DNA from: JAJNNC01 sp038232695 | GTDB taxonomy: Bacteria > Bacteroidota > Bacteroidia > Cytophagales > Cyclobacteriaceae | Direction of reading: 5' to 3' | Assembly: GCA_038232695.1 (NCBI GenBank) | Contig: JBBSNI010000026.1 | Span: forward strand, 1 to 26,654 | Length of the DNA: 26,654 nucleotides | Shown here: positions 8,786 through 17,934 of the stretch, piece by piece | Layout of the letters: each line of letters opens with the position of its first letter | Position numbering within the stretch: the stretch's first letter is position 1 | Position numbers and translations under genes: made by a program | The notes under the pieces: model-generated | The model's input: the letters and a program-made list of their open reading frames with translations, nothing else | Told to the model about the DNA's origin: nothing | The model's database searches: none

Positions 8786-11002
8786 ATGAGCAAACGAAAG
8801 CGCCTGGGCTGGCTGGTTATTTTTTGTTTTCACATCTCTCTGCTACAGGCGCAATACATTGCCAAACCTCCACTGCATATCCAAAGAGCTTCTTCTGCCA
8901 TCCGGCTCGACGGAGTGATGGACGAACCTGCCTGGCAAACAGCCCAGGTAGCCGACGACTTCTGGCAGAACTTCCCCATGGATACCTCGCTGGCGCTTGC
9001 CAGAACAGAGGTGCGCATGACCTACGACGACCGCTTCATCTATGTGGCTGCCAAATGCTACAATACCGCCCCTGGCAACTACTATGTCACGCCCTCCCTG
9101 CGCCGCGACTTTCGTGGGTCGGGCAACGATATGGTGACCTTTATCTGTGACACCTTTGAGGACCAGACCAATGCCTTCACTTTCGGGGCAAATCCTTATA
9201 ATGTGCAACGCGAAGGACTCATTGCCAACGGTGGTGCCAGCCAGGAAGACTTTGACCTTTCCTGGGACAATAAATGGTCTTCTCATACGGAAATTTACGA
9301 CGGCTACTGGCTGGTAGAAGCAGCCATTCCTTTCAAAACCATCCGCTATAAAGAAGGCGCTACCCAATGGAATATACAGTTTTACCGCCTGGATAGCGAA
9401 GTGAACGAAAGAGCCACCTGGATACGGGTGCCCCGCAACTTTCGCCTGTATTCGCTGGCCTATACCGGAAAGCTGATCTGGGACGAGCCCCTGAAAAAAC
9501 CTGGCGTTAATATATCGCTGATTCCCTACCTGGCAGGTGGCGTGTCCAGAAATTACCAGGAAAACAGTGCTTCCACCCATACCTTCAGCGCCGGGGGCGA
9601 TGCCAAGGTAGCCGTGACACCCTCGCTGAACCTGGACCTGACCGTGAACCCGGACTTTTCGCAGGTAGAGGTAGACAAGCAGGTGACCAACCTGGACCGG
9701 TTTGAAATATTCTTTCCCGAAAAGCGGCAGTTTTTTCTGGAAAATGCCGACCTGTTTGCCAACTTCGGCATGGAAAATACCCGCCCCTTCTTCTCCCGCC
9801 GTATCGGCGTTGCCATTGATTCGGCAACAGGTCAGAATGTACAAAACCCCATCTTATTTGGCGCACGCCTCAGCGGCAGGGTCAATAAGAAGTGGCGCGT
9901 AGGACTGATGAACATGCAGGCGGGCAAAGACGATGCGATTGACCTGCCGGGGTTTAACTATTCGGTAGCCGCCGTACAGCGGCAGCTTTTTGCCCGGTCC
10001 AACCTGTCTGCCATTTACATCAACAAGCAAACGTTGATGGACACCGTCCGCGATGCGTTTTCGCTTAACGCCGGGGCTTACAACCGCCTGATCGGGCTGG
10101 ATTATAACCTGGCCTCGGCAGACAATCGGTGGAACGGGAAAGTATATTATCACCGTTCGTTAGCGCCGGGTACGAGCGATGAAACTTACTCACACGGTGC
10201 CATGCTACTGTACAGCACCCTTCGGTGGGAAATAAGTTGGGCGCACCAGGCGGTTGGCAGAAACTACGACGCGGCCGTAGGTTATGTGCCGCGCAGGGGT
10301 TTTCGCCGTATTGTGCCTTCGGTGGCTTACTATTTCTATCCGAAGATGAGAGCCATCAACCGGCACGGACCGGGGCTGGAACAGCAACTGTGGTGGAAAG
10401 ATACGCTGGGTATTACGGATTATAATTTCAAGCTGTTTTACCAGTTTGATTTCCGCAATACCAGTATGCTTACCCTGTCGGTGTTAAATGACTATATCTA
10501 TTTGTTTGCCCCTTTTACGCCTTCCCGCACGGGACTAAGGTTTCCTGTCGGGCATCAGTTTTCTCAGACCAATGCGAGTCTGGAATATAAATCGGATACC
10601 CGCAAGCTGTTTTCTTACGAGATCACGACGCTCAGCGGGCAGTATTACGGAGGTTTTCTCAACTCGTTTATTGGTACGCTGACCTACCGCTACCAGCCTT
10701 ACGGTTTGCTTTCCCTGGATTTTAGCTATAGCCAAGTCCGTCTGGAGGAGCCTTACTCCAGCGCCAACCTGCTGCTGGTCGGTCCTCGTCTTGACCTTAC
10801 TTTTACGCGGAGTGTATTTCTGACTACTTTCGTACAGTATAACAACCAGTTTGACAACATCAATATCAACAGTCGGTTTCAATGGCGCTTTCAGCCGGTC
10901 TCCGACCTCTTTATCGTTTATACAGACAACTACTTCCCGGATAGTTTTCGCCCCAAAAACCGCGCGCTGGTGCTGAAGCTGACGTATTGGATGAATCTTT
11001 GA
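8786..11002 (+). CDS. DUF5916 outer-membrane protein with N-terminal CBM9-like domain
   Basis: 738 residues. A signal peptide (about 1-22, ending LLQAQ) precedes a carbohydrate-binding family 9-like domain at about 30-230: IRLDGVMDEPAWQTAQ at its start, then TYDDRFIYVAAKCY, WLVEAAIPFKTIRY and WNIQFYRLDSEVNERATW. The DUF5916 part follows, with DLTVNPDFSQVEVDKQVTNL and the hallmark FFPEKRQFFLENADLF and PFFSRRIG. The remainder is rich in alternating aromatic/polar strands (LDLTFTRSVFLTTFVQYN) and ends in KLTYWMNL, as expected for an outer-membrane beta-barrel with a terminal aromatic strand. The substrate is unknown; a role in glycan or hydrophobic-ligand handling is only inference. It stands alone, divergent from carB and convergent with the M16 peptidase. 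Confidence 0.88.
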   Translation: MSKRKRLGWLVIFCFHISLLQAQYIAKPPLHIQRASSAIRLDGVMDEPAWQTAQVADDFWQNFPMDTSLALARTEVRMTYDDRFIYVAAKCYNTAPGNYYVTPSLRRDFRGSGNDMVTFICDTFEDQTNAFTFGANPYNVQREGLIANGGASQEDFDLSWDNKWSSHTEIYDGYWLVEAAIPFKTIRYKEGATQWNIQFYRLDSEVNERATWIRVPRNFRLYSLAYTGKLIWDEPLKKPGVNISLIPYLAGGVSRNYQENSASTHTFSAGGDAKVAVTPSLNLDLTVNPDFSQVEVDKQVTNLDRFEIFFPEKRQFFLENADLFANFGMENTRPFFSRRIGVAIDSATGQNVQNPILFGARLSGRVNKKWRVGLMNMQAGKDDAIDLPGFNYSVAAVQRQLFARSNLSAIYINKQTLMDTVRDAFSLNAGAYNRLIGLDYNLASADNRWNGKVYYHRSLAPGTSDETYSHGAMLLYSTLRWEISWAHQAVGRNYDAAVGYVPRRGFRRIVPSVAYYFYPKMRAINRHGPGLEQQLWWKDTLGITDYNFKLFYQFDFRNTSMLTLSVLNDYIYLFAPFTPSRTGLRFPVGHQFSQTNASLEYKSDTRKLFSYEITTLSGQYYGGFLNSFIGTLTYRYQPYGLLSLDFSYSQVRLEEPYSSANLLLVGPRLDLTFTRSVFLTTFVQYNNQFDNININSRFQWRFQPVSDLFIVYTDNYFPDSFRPKNRALVLKLTYWMNL

Positions 11003-11065
11003 GCGGGGCACCGCTTCCGTCCTCCCGCAGCTTAGTGTTTTTCTCTTTTGGATTTTACGTTATCT

Positions 11066-12301
11066 TTACTCCCGGGGCAGGTACTTCAAAAAGCTCATGT
11101 CTTCTTCGCGCAGCATTTCCTGCGCCATCGTCTGGATGGCGGCGGGCTTGACGGCGCTGATCTTTTTGTAGAGGCTTTCCAGGTCTTCCAGTTCGTAGCC
11201 ATCCAGCAGGCTCCGGGCGATGGTCAGCATCAGGCTCTGGTTGTGTTCGCTATTCATGGCCAGTTGTCCGATCATCTGCTCCTGCATCCGGTGCATTTGC
11301 ATCGTTCCTAAGGTCACTTCACGCAACCGCTTGAGTTCCTTGAGAATATAACCCACCGCCCGTTCAAGCTGGCGCGGTTCGGTGCCAAAATAGATGGCAA
11401 ACATACCCGTATCGGTGTAGGGTTGATATTCTGCCTCTACCGAGTAGACCAGCCCGTATTTTTCGCGCAGCGCCAGGCTGAGCCGGGTATTCATCCCGGA
11501 ACCGCCCAGCAGGTTGGTCAGCATAAAGAAAGGCAGGTTACGTTCATCGTGTATGGGATAAGCATCACGCCCCAGTGCGCACTGCGCCTGTGTCAGCGAC
11601 CGCCGGGCTTCCAGACGGTGGGGTACATAGCCGGAAAAAGGAAGCCGCACACCCTGACCCGACAGCGTGGGTACATCTTTCAGATACTTTTCCGTCAGTT
11701 TGATAACTTTTTTCATCGGCAGGTTGCCCACACAGGCAAAAACCAGTTTTTCGGTATTCATATTTTCCTGTACGAACTGCCGGAAATCGTCCCGGCGGAA
11801 GGTGCGGACGCTCTCGCCTGTACCCAGGATGTTTTTTCCCAGCGGATGGTCGCCAAACACTACACTATCAAACTCATCCTGGATGGCATCTTCCGGGGAG
11901 TCATGATACATGGACATTTCTTCCAGGATGACATTGCGTTCTTTTTCTATCTGGTTTTCCGGAAAAACCGAGTCAAACGTGATATCGGTAAGCAGGTCCA
12001 GGGCATTCTCAAAATGGCGATCTAATACAGAGGCGTAGAAACAAATCTTCTCTTTGGTCGTGTAAGCGTTGAGTTCGCCGCCTACCGAGTCCAGGCGGTT
12101 GAGGATGTGAAAAGCTTTGCGTTTTTTGGTGCCTTTGAAAGCCATATGCTCCCAGAAATGCGCCAGCCCCTGCTGTTCCGGCTTTTCATCGCGGCTGCCA
12201 ATGTCCAGCACAAACCCGCAATGTACTACTTTGGTATGCATGATCTGCTTGTGTGCGATACGGATGCCGTTGGGAAGGGTATGTAATTCGTATTCTGCCA
12301 T
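11066..12301 (-). CDS. M16 family zinc peptidase (processing-peptidase-like)
   Basis: An inverzincin metallopeptidase with the HxxEH motif HFWEH at residues 53-57 counted from the upstream ATG, and the distal zinc ligand in NVILEEM (Glu132/133, ~76 residues later, the spacing known for M16). The N-terminal domain opens ELHTLPNGIRIAHKQ; VGGELNAYTTKE is the conserved substrate-groove strand. The second domain carries NLLGGSGMNTRLSLALREK and GLVYSVEAEYQPYTDTGMF, the R/Y pair used for product binding. No signal peptide is seen, so it is probably cytoplasmic. I place the start at the ATG at 12301-12299 (MAEYELHTLPNG); an in-frame ATG 15 bp upstream (12316) would add MFIPI. TATTTTTG (12321-12314) and TATCTTTG (12370-12363) on the minus strand are -7-like boxes. 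If the first is used, it favours the 12301 start. Confidence 0.92.
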   Translation of the reverse strand: MAEYELHTLPNGIRIAHKQIMHTKVVHCGFVLDIGSRDEKPEQQGLAHFWEHMAFKGTKKRKAFHILNRLDSVGGELNAYTTKEKICFYASVLDRHFENALDLLTDITFDSVFPENQIEKERNVILEEMSMYHDSPEDAIQDEFDSVVFGDHPLGKNILGTGESVRTFRRDDFRQFVQENMNTEKLVFACVGNLPMKKVIKLTEKYLKDVPTLSGQGVRLPFSGYVPHRLEARRSLTQAQCALGRDAYPIHDERNLPFFMLTNLLGGSGMNTRLSLALREKYGLVYSVEAEYQPYTDTGMFAIYFGTEPRQLERAVGYILKELKRLREVTLGTMQMHRMQEQMIGQLAMNSEHNQSLMLTIARSLLDGYELEDLESLYKKISAVKPAAIQTMAQEMLREEDMSFLKYLPRE

Positions 12302-12510
12302 GATAGGTATGAACAAAAATAATCTTCAATTAAATCGTTATCATAACCGATTGTTGTCAAGACAAAGATAACAGGCATGTCCCTGCTCTGATGAGACGAT
12401 GAGGAATTTATACAAAAAACCTTTTCAGAACTGACTGCCTGTATTTGTTGTTCTAAAAAACAGCACAAAATCCCGGCGCTGTCCGAAAAAGTTTATACTG
12501 AACTTTTACT

Positions 12511-15261
12511 ATGTTTTTACTACACAACCTGCACGATTTTACCGTCCGTTACTGCTTCCTGGCGATTGTTCTTTGCTTTCTCTCATGCGCCCGGCAGGAC
12601 AAGCGGCAGGGCAGCCCCAACACGCAAACCCCGCCCCAGGAAAACCGATTTACCAAAACCGTGCTGGCAGAAGACCTCAGCGAGCCCATGGAACTGGCAG
12701 TGACACGCAACCACCGGGTGTTTTTTGTAGAGAGAAAAGGCAGCGTAAAGCTTTACAATCCTGCTACCGATACAGTGACAACGATTGGAAAACTCGACGT
12801 CTTTTCAGGCAACAATGACGGGCTGTTAGGCATTGCTTTAGACCCTGATTTTTATAAAAACCAGCATCTTTATCTCTATTATTCTCCCGCCGGAGGCGTA
12901 GCAGAGCAGCGGCTGTCGCGGTTTACCCTGCAAGATAACCGGCTTGACCTGCGTTCAGAAAAGATACTGCTGAAAATCCCTACCCAACGTCAGACCTGCT
13001 GCCATTCGGCTGGCTCGGTAGAATTTGGTCCCGACGGGTTGCTCTACCTGGCAACCGGCGATAATACCAACCCCTGGGAGTCGGAAGGCTATTCTCCGCA
13101 AGATGAGCGCCCCGGACGTACAGGCTATGATGCCCAGCAAACGGCTGCCAACACCGATGATCTACGTGGCAAAATACTGAGAATACGCCCGCTGGCGGAT
13201 GGCAGCTACAAAATACCGGAAGGCAATTTGTTTCCGAAAGATGGCTCCGGGGGCAGACCGGAAATCTATGCAATGGGTGTGCGCAACCCGTTTCGCATTT
13301 CTATAGACCAGCAGACCGGCTATGTGTATGTTGGAGATATTGGCCCGGACGCCAGCACAGCCAGCGAAAAAGGTCCCAATTCTTATGATGAGTTGAATGT
13401 CATCAAAGAACCTGGAAACTACGGCTGGCCTTACTTTATTGCAGACAATAAAGCCTATCCCAAGATTGATTTTGCTACCGGCAAGGTTGGCAGCAAAAAC
13501 AATCCCGGCAAGCCGTTGAATGACTCACCCAATAACACCGGGCAGCAGCAGCTACCGCCTGCCCAACCGGCTATGATGTACTACACGTATAGCGAAAGTG
13601 AGCAATGGCCCTCGCTGGGCAAAGGCGGTCGCTCTATCATGGCAGGCGAAGTGTACCGCTTCCATGACTATAAAAATGCGACGGGCAAGTTCCCCCTGTA
13701 TTACGACCAATGTCTTTTTATCTATGAATGGATGCGCAACTGGATCAAGGTAGTCCGGCTCGACCAGGAAGGCAATATGATGGAGATAGAAGATTTTATG
13801 CCCGGCACTTCCTTTGAAAAACCGATGGACATGCAGTTTGCCCCGGACGGCTCTTTGTACGTGCTGGAATATGGCAGTGCCTGGTACAGCAACAACAGCG
13901 ACGCCAAGCTGAGCCGCATCAGCTATACAAAAGGCAACCGGCCGCCTGTAGCCAAGATAGAAACTTCCGGGCAGGCAGGCGCTGTTCCTTTGACCGTACA
14001 GTTTTCTGCCGACAGTTCGTATGATTCGGACGGCGACAGCCTGCAATATGCGTGGAACTTCCTGGCGGATGGCAGTGCCGTTTCCCAAAAGAAAAATCCT
14101 ACTTTTATCTTCGACGCGCCCGGCGAATATGAATGTACACTAACCGTAACGGATGCCCAGGGCGAACGATCTTCTGCCCGCACCAAGATCATTGCAGGCA
14201 ATGCGCCTCCTGCTATTGCCATTAACATAGAAGGGAACAGCACTTTTTACTGGCCCGATCAGCCTATCGCTTACCGCGTCAGCGTGACCGATGCGGAAGA
14301 TGGTAGCCTGAGCAAAGGCAGTATCGCTGCGGAGCAGGTGCAGGTTTTTTGGGACAGAAGCATCGGCGAAAACATCTCTCCTATCGTTACCGGGCACCAG
14401 GAAGCTTCGCAGGCTCCTTCCGGCGGGCTGGTTGGGCAAAGCCTGATTGCCCAAAACGACTGTAAAAACTGCCATATGACCGAAGGGGAATCTATTGGAC
14501 CTTCCTACAAACAGGTAGCGGAGAAGTACAAAAGCGACCCGGAGACCACCGGGCGGCTTGCCAAAAAGATCATCAACGGCGGCGGTGGCGTGTGGGGCAA
14601 AAACTTTGTGATGGTCGGGCATCCTGACCTGTCTTACAAAGCCGCTACGCAGATCGTAGATTATATCCTCTCGCTGGACGAAGCCCCGGAAGCTTCTACC
14701 CAAAAGCTCCATCCTGCGGGTGTGATCAGCCCTGAAAACTTTCGTGCGCAGGGTGTGTACCGGATCACAGCCCGGTATGAAGACCGGGGAGGTAATGGCG
14801 TAGGTTCGTTAGCCAGGGAAACTTACCAGGTGCTGCGCCCTCCGTATCTACAAGCAGAAAATTACAGTGCGGTAAAAAACCTGAGAACCGGCGGAGTGGT
14901 GGAAGACGGCGACGACCGTTATATAGAAAACATCAAACACGGTTCTTATGCCATGTACCAGGATATGGATCTTTCCGGCATCACCCGCATTGTCTTCCGC
15001 TATGCTTCCGGCGGAGCAGGCGGGCAGGCACAGCTTCGCCTGGATTCACCCCAGGGGGAGGTAGTGGCCACCGCAGCATTATCACCCACAGGTGGCTGGC
15101 AGGCTTGGGAAGAACAATCTATGACACTGAACAATATCCGGGGCAGGCATGATCTTTACATGGTATTCGTCAACAAAAAAGCGCAACGGGAGCCGCTCTT
15201 TAACATAGACTGGATATACTTTGGTAAAGATAACAGGTTGATGACCAGTACGTTTCAGTAA
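12511..15261 (+). CDS. Multi-domain lipoprotein: PQQ-type sugar dehydrogenase, PKD, cytochrome c, CBM6
   Basis: 916 residues with a lipoprotein signal ending CFLSC (Cys26). About 45-470 is a glucose/sorbosone dehydrogenase propeller: LAEDLSEPMELAVT, GNNDGLLGIALDPDF, CCHSAGSVEFGPDGLLYLATGD (putative catalytic His165), AMGVRNPFRIS, EPGNYGWPYF and MDMQFAPDGSLYVLEYG. About 476-560 is a PKD domain (RPPVAKIETSG, DGDSLQYAWNF, TLTVTDAQG). About 640-725 is a mono-heme cytochrome c with CKNCH at 651-655 and a likely axial Met701 in FVMVGHPDLSYK. About 780-905 is a CBM6-like domain (LQAENYSAVKN, NIKHGSYAMYQDMDLSG, FNIDWIYFG). A plausible role is periplasmic oxidation of a sugar bound by CBM6, with electrons passed to the built-in heme. 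Whether PQQ is really bound is not known for this subfamily. It may share a transcript with the SDR gene 49 bp downstream. Confidence 0.92.
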   Translation: MFLLHNLHDFTVRYCFLAIVLCFLSCARQDKRQGSPNTQTPPQENRFTKTVLAEDLSEPMELAVTRNHRVFFVERKGSVKLYNPATDTVTTIGKLDVFSGNNDGLLGIALDPDFYKNQHLYLYYSPAGGVAEQRLSRFTLQDNRLDLRSEKILLKIPTQRQTCCHSAGSVEFGPDGLLYLATGDNTNPWESEGYSPQDERPGRTGYDAQQTAANTDDLRGKILRIRPLADGSYKIPEGNLFPKDGSGGRPEIYAMGVRNPFRISIDQQTGYVYVGDIGPDASTASEKGPNSYDELNVIKEPGNYGWPYFIADNKAYPKIDFATGKVGSKNNPGKPLNDSPNNTGQQQLPPAQPAMMYYTYSESEQWPSLGKGGRSIMAGEVYRFHDYKNATGKFPLYYDQCLFIYEWMRNWIKVVRLDQEGNMMEIEDFMPGTSFEKPMDMQFAPDGSLYVLEYGSAWYSNNSDAKLSRISYTKGNRPPVAKIETSGQAGAVPLTVQFSADSSYDSDGDSLQYAWNFLADGSAVSQKKNPTFIFDAPGEYECTLTVTDAQGERSSARTKIIAGNAPPAIAINIEGNSTFYWPDQPIAYRVSVTDAEDGSLSKGSIAAEQVQVFWDRSIGENISPIVTGHQEASQAPSGGLVGQSLIAQNDCKNCHMTEGESIGPSYKQVAEKYKSDPETTGRLAKKIINGGGGVWGKNFVMVGHPDLSYKAATQIVDYILSLDEAPEASTQKLHPAGVISPENFRAQGVYRITARYEDRGGNGVGSLARETYQVLRPPYLQAENYSAVKNLRTGGVVEDGDDRYIENIKHGSYAMYQDMDLSGITRIVFRYASGGAGGQAQLRLDSPQGEVVATAALSPTGGWQAWEEQSMTLNNIRGRHDLYMVFVNKKAQREPLFNIDWIYFGKDNRLMTSTFQ

Positions 15262-15310
15262 TTGATCCAATAGATTTTAAACACATAAAACGCCGGCTGG
15301 TTTACTCAAC

Positions 15311-16078
15311 ATGAATACCTTCGACCACAAAGTAGCCATCATCACCGGCGGCGGGCAGGGGATTGGCAAAGCCATTGTACAGGCGTTTTCCCACCAGGGT
15401 GCCCATGTTGTCATCGCTGAGGCAGACGAAGAAGCCGGAAAAGAGTGCCAGCAATGGATTCAGGGCAAAGGCGGGCAAGCTACCTATATGGCCGGTGATG
15501 TCAGTCAGGAGTCAAGCATTCAGTCGATGATCCAGACCGTAGCGGCACAGTTGGGTAGGATCGATGTACTGGTGAATAATGCCGGTGTCTCCCGGTTCAA
15601 ATCTGTAGAAGAAATCAGCATCAGGGAATTTGACGAAGTACTGGCTGTCAATCTGCGGGGTGCTTTTGTCTGTGCCAAATACGCTGCGCCTCATCTCAAA
15701 GAACACAAAGGTAGCATCATTAACATAGCTTCTACCCGCGCGCTGATGTCAGAGCCGGGTTCGGAAGCCTATGCCGCCAGCAAAGGTGGACTGCTGGCCC
15801 TTACTCATGCCCTGGCGGTCAGCCTGGGCCCTGCCGTGCGGGTCAACGCCATCAGCCCCGGGTGGATAGAAGTAAGAGACTGGAAAAAATCTTCGCAAAG
15901 AGAAGAGGTGGAGCATAGCCGGGCAGACAAAGACCAGCATCCGGCAGGGCGCGTCGGCACGCCCGAAGACATTGGCAGGGCAGCCGTTTTTCTTTGCTCC
16001 GGAGAATCTACTTTTATCACCGGACAGAATCTTGTCATTGACGGAGGCATGACCGTAAAAATGATCTACAAAGACTGA
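15311..16078 (+). CDS. SDR family NAD(P)-dependent oxidoreductase
   Basis: 255 residues, a complete classical short-chain dehydrogenase. TGGGQGIG is at 12-19 (cofactor binding), DV at 63-64, NNAG at 89-92, the catalytic Ser141 in INIAST, and YAASK at 154-158 (Tyr154, Lys158). NAISPGW and the C-terminal TFITGQNLVIDGGM follow. After the dinucleotide strand the sequence reads VVIAEAD, with an acidic residue that usually indicates NAD preference. Substrate is unknown. The upstream sugar dehydrogenase lipoprotein suggests sugar or polyol metabolism, but the link is only proximity (49 bp). It is intact, unlike the SDR relic at 3368-3985. Confidence 0.92.
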   Translation: MNTFDHKVAIITGGGQGIGKAIVQAFSHQGAHVVIAEADEEAGKECQQWIQGKGGQATYMAGDVSQESSIQSMIQTVAAQLGRIDVLVNNAGVSRFKSVEEISIREFDEVLAVNLRGAFVCAKYAAPHLKEHKGSIINIASTRALMSEPGSEAYAASKGGLLALTHALAVSLGPAVRVNAISPGWIEVRDWKKSSQREEVEHSRADKDQHPAGRVGTPEDIGRAAVFLCSGESTFITGQNLVIDGGMTVKMIYKD

Positions 16079-16300
16079 CGATCATACACTGAACGAATGC
16101 CTGCCAAACGGTACATCCCCGATTCATGCCCTACTTTTTGCCTAAATGTGCAGTCATGCAAATTGTAATGATCAAAGCCCACTGGTAGAAATAGCAGAAA
16201 ATATATCTCCGCAGGCTGATTTGATTTGGATAAAGGTTATGCCAAAGCATTTTTACAGCTATTGCTTTATCCACTTTTTCTGAAAACTCTACTAAAATAA
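16079..16300. other. Intergenic region without a recognisable gene
   Basis: Together with the relic that follows, this is a 376-bp gap between the SDR and anti-sigma-like genes. No RNA gene, clear promoter or terminator is seen. A short open stretch just before the relic (from about 16238, GYAKAFLQLLLYPLFLKTLL) ends in a TAA at 16298-16300 in the relic's own frame and may be part of the same decayed gene. Confidence 0.4.
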
Positions 16301-16447
16301 TACAACTTATTGGTAGATGCTTACAAGAAGCCTGGAAGCTTTACCTATCGCTTTGTCTATGCCACCTCCGGCAAGGTATGGAAATTGAAAGCTTCGCTGC
16401 CAGGAAACGGTGTTTCCGTTTTTAAGTTTTACCGATTAAATCCATGA
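16301..16447 (+). pseudogene. Short coding relic before the anti-sigma-like gene
   Basis: An open frame of 48 codons immediately after an in-frame TAA (16298-16300) reads YNLLVDAYKKPGSFTYRF, then VYATSGKVWKLKAS and LPGNGVSVFKFYRLNP before a TGA at 16445-16447. Codon use and residue pattern look like the C-terminal end of a real protein, but there is no ATG and no recognised family. It ends seven bases before the start of the next gene. It could be the tail of a gene lost by deletion. The inverted bases AAACGG/CCGTTT near 16404-16420 lie inside it. Confidence 0.35.
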
Positions 16448-16454
16448 AGATACT

Positions 16455-17258
16455 ATGAATCCGAAAACCACCACGTTTAGTGCCCACCTTTCGCGCTCTA
16501 TGATGAGCCGGTATTTGCACCAACAGCTTGCTGCGCAGCAGGCTTCGGAAGTAGAGCGTCATCTCCTTGTTTGTGAGCATTGTGCTAACAACTTTCTGCA
16601 ATTTGTTCAAACAGAATCACCTGAGGAATACAAAACGTATCAAAAGCAGCTTAAAGAAAAATTTAGTGTAAAAAAACCTGTAGAAAAAAAGGTAGTTTCT
16701 CATACCCGCGTCAAGGTGTTTAGAGCCGCTGCGGCTGTCTCCTTGTTATTTGTATTTTCCTTTTTTGCTGTCAAAACAGTGATGCACAAAAACATCATGG
16801 ACCAGGAAATATCCGAAGCGCAGATAAAGCCTGCAAAAAGCAGCAAGCAGGAACCCACGGTAGCAGCTTTTCCGGTAGAAGAAAAAATACAGGAGCCCAT
16901 CGTTGAAACCAAGAAGCTGGTAGAAAAAACAGCCAGGCCTGAGACAACTCAAACGGAAAAAGTAGCAAAAACGGTGACCAAATCTCCTGTCGCCAGTGCT
17001 TCTTCAGAAAAAGATACCAAGCCACAGGCAGTGAAGGCAAAACAGCAGCCCGCCGTCCAAGAGCCTGCGCCGGAAAAAGCAGAAACCCAACCAGGTGATG
17101 AGCAGGATCAGGCTGCCAACGAAGAAAAGACAGAACAAAGACCTGCCATCATGCCACTGCCTAAGATAGAAAAACTGGACATACAACCGGCAGAAGCGGT
17201 GGACATCAAGATAGAACCCACTTTGACCCCTCAAGAAATTGATGTTCAGCCTAAGTGA
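16455..17258 (+). CDS. Anti-sigma-factor-like membrane protein with zinc-finger N-terminus
   Basis: 267 residues. The N-terminal cytoplasmic domain has the zf-HC2/ZAS pattern H-x3-C-x2-C (His36, Cys40, Cys43 in RHLLVCEHC), preceded by LSRSMMSRYLHQQL. One transmembrane helix is at about 89-107 (FRAAAAVSLLFVFSFFAV). The outer part (108-267) is low-complexity, rich in Lys, Glu, Pro, Ala, Gln and Thr, with repeated VEK/VEEK/PAxEK elements, resembling a TonB-like periplasm-spanning linker; it ends with alternating EKLDIQP/DIKIEPTL/EIDVQPK. Anti-sigma factors of this type usually follow an ECF sigma gene; none is adjacent here. An alternative role is as a structural or regulatory membrane tether. 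It is followed by a strong terminator. Confidence 0.78.
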   Translation: MNPKTTTFSAHLSRSMMSRYLHQQLAAQQASEVERHLLVCEHCANNFLQFVQTESPEEYKTYQKQLKEKFSVKKPVEKKVVSHTRVKVFRAAAAVSLLFVFSFFAVKTVMHKNIMDQEISEAQIKPAKSSKQEPTVAAFPVEEKIQEPIVETKKLVEKTARPETTQTEKVAKTVTKSPVASASSEKDTKPQAVKAKQQPAVQEPAPEKAETQPGDEQDQAANEEKTEQRPAIMPLPKIEKLDIQPAEAVDIKIEPTLTPQEIDVQPK

Positions 17259-17276
17259 TTTTTTTATAATAGCCAT

Positions 17277-17313
17277 AAAAAAAGCTACCAGGTATTCGCT
17301 GGTAGCTTTTTTT
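17277..17313. terminator. Bidirectional intrinsic terminator, perfect 15-bp stem
   Basis: Seven A plus GCTACCAG (17277-17291) pairs exactly with CTGGTAGC plus seven T (17299-17313) around a 7-nt loop GTATTCG. It lies between the convergent anti-sigma-like gene (stop 17258) and the flavin reductase (stop 17331) and serves both strands. Confidence 0.9.
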
Positions 17314-17330
17314 GCTTATAGTCTGTGTGC

Positions 17331-17855
17331 TTAGCCGCCATAGTGCAGGTTGGTTTCCCACTCTACCAGGGGCAACGCACCTTCGTCGCGGGTGTCGCCC
17401 CCCAACACTTCGCCTACAAAAATGCTATGGTCGCCGATGGTGACATCTTCTACGACCTTGCACTCAAAATAAGCAGGCACTTCCGCAAGGATGGGGCAGC
17501 CAGATGCTTCACCGTTCTGGAAGGCATAGCCGTTGACCTTGCCCTGCTCTACCTGCGTATGTTTGGCAAAGGGCGATAGCATATCCTTCTGGTCTTTGCC
17601 TACAATGTTGACGGCAAACATCCTGCTTTTTTCTATGGTTTCGTGCAAATCCGACTGCTTTTTGATCGCTACCGTCACCAGCGGAGGTTCAAAGGAACCC
17701 TGACTTACCCAGCTTACCGTTCCGGCGGCAATGAAATCCTCATCGCGGGTAGACATTTCCGAAGCCAATTTTCTGGAAGTAACGATATAAAAGCCATAAG
17801 TGATTTTCTTCAACGCCTGTGAAAGCTTATCTGATTTTTTGATTTTTCTGTCCAT
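17331..17855 (-). CDS. Flavin reductase-like FMN-binding protein
   Basis: 174 residues of the flavin-reductase-like split-barrel family. The N-terminal strand ALKKITYGFYIVTSRK leads to the FMN-contact segment DDFIAAGTVSWVSQGSFEPPLVTVAIKK (counted as pieces: AAGTVSWVSQ and EPPLVTVAI). SRMFAVNIVG and then SGCPILAEVPAYFECKVV and GDHSIFVGEVLGG follow in family order. Such proteins bind FMN and reduce it with NAD(P)H or act with an oxygenase; the partner is unknown. No signal peptide is seen. It is downstream of the DUF4112 gene on the same strand with a 79-bp gap, so it may be a separate transcript. Confidence 0.88.
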   Translation of the reverse strand: MDRKIKKSDKLSQALKKITYGFYIVTSRKLASEMSTRDEDFIAAGTVSWVSQGSFEPPLVTVAIKKQSDLHETIEKSRMFAVNIVGKDQKDMLSPFAKHTQVEQGKVNGYAFQNGEASGCPILAEVPAYFECKVVEDVTIGDHSIFVGEVLGGDTRDEGALPLVEWETNLHYGG

Positions 17856-17934
17856 GGTTAAAAAATTATAACATAAAGGATTTGATGAAAGTATGTTAGC
17901 ATAACCCTGTGGATTGTCACTTGTTTTAGATCAA

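Noticed and set aside
8843..9844. 333-codon minus-strand ORF
   Set aside because: It is antisense to the DUF5916 gene, with no domain and no sensible N-terminus.
11003..11065. GCGG/CCGC hairpin as terminator between the DUF5916 and M16 genes
   Set aside because: The stem is only four base pairs and has no adjacent T run.
14140..14712. 190-codon minus-strand ORF
   Set aside because: It is antisense to the PKD/cytochrome part of the sugar dehydrogenase lipoprotein. The CKNCH motif is on the plus strand.
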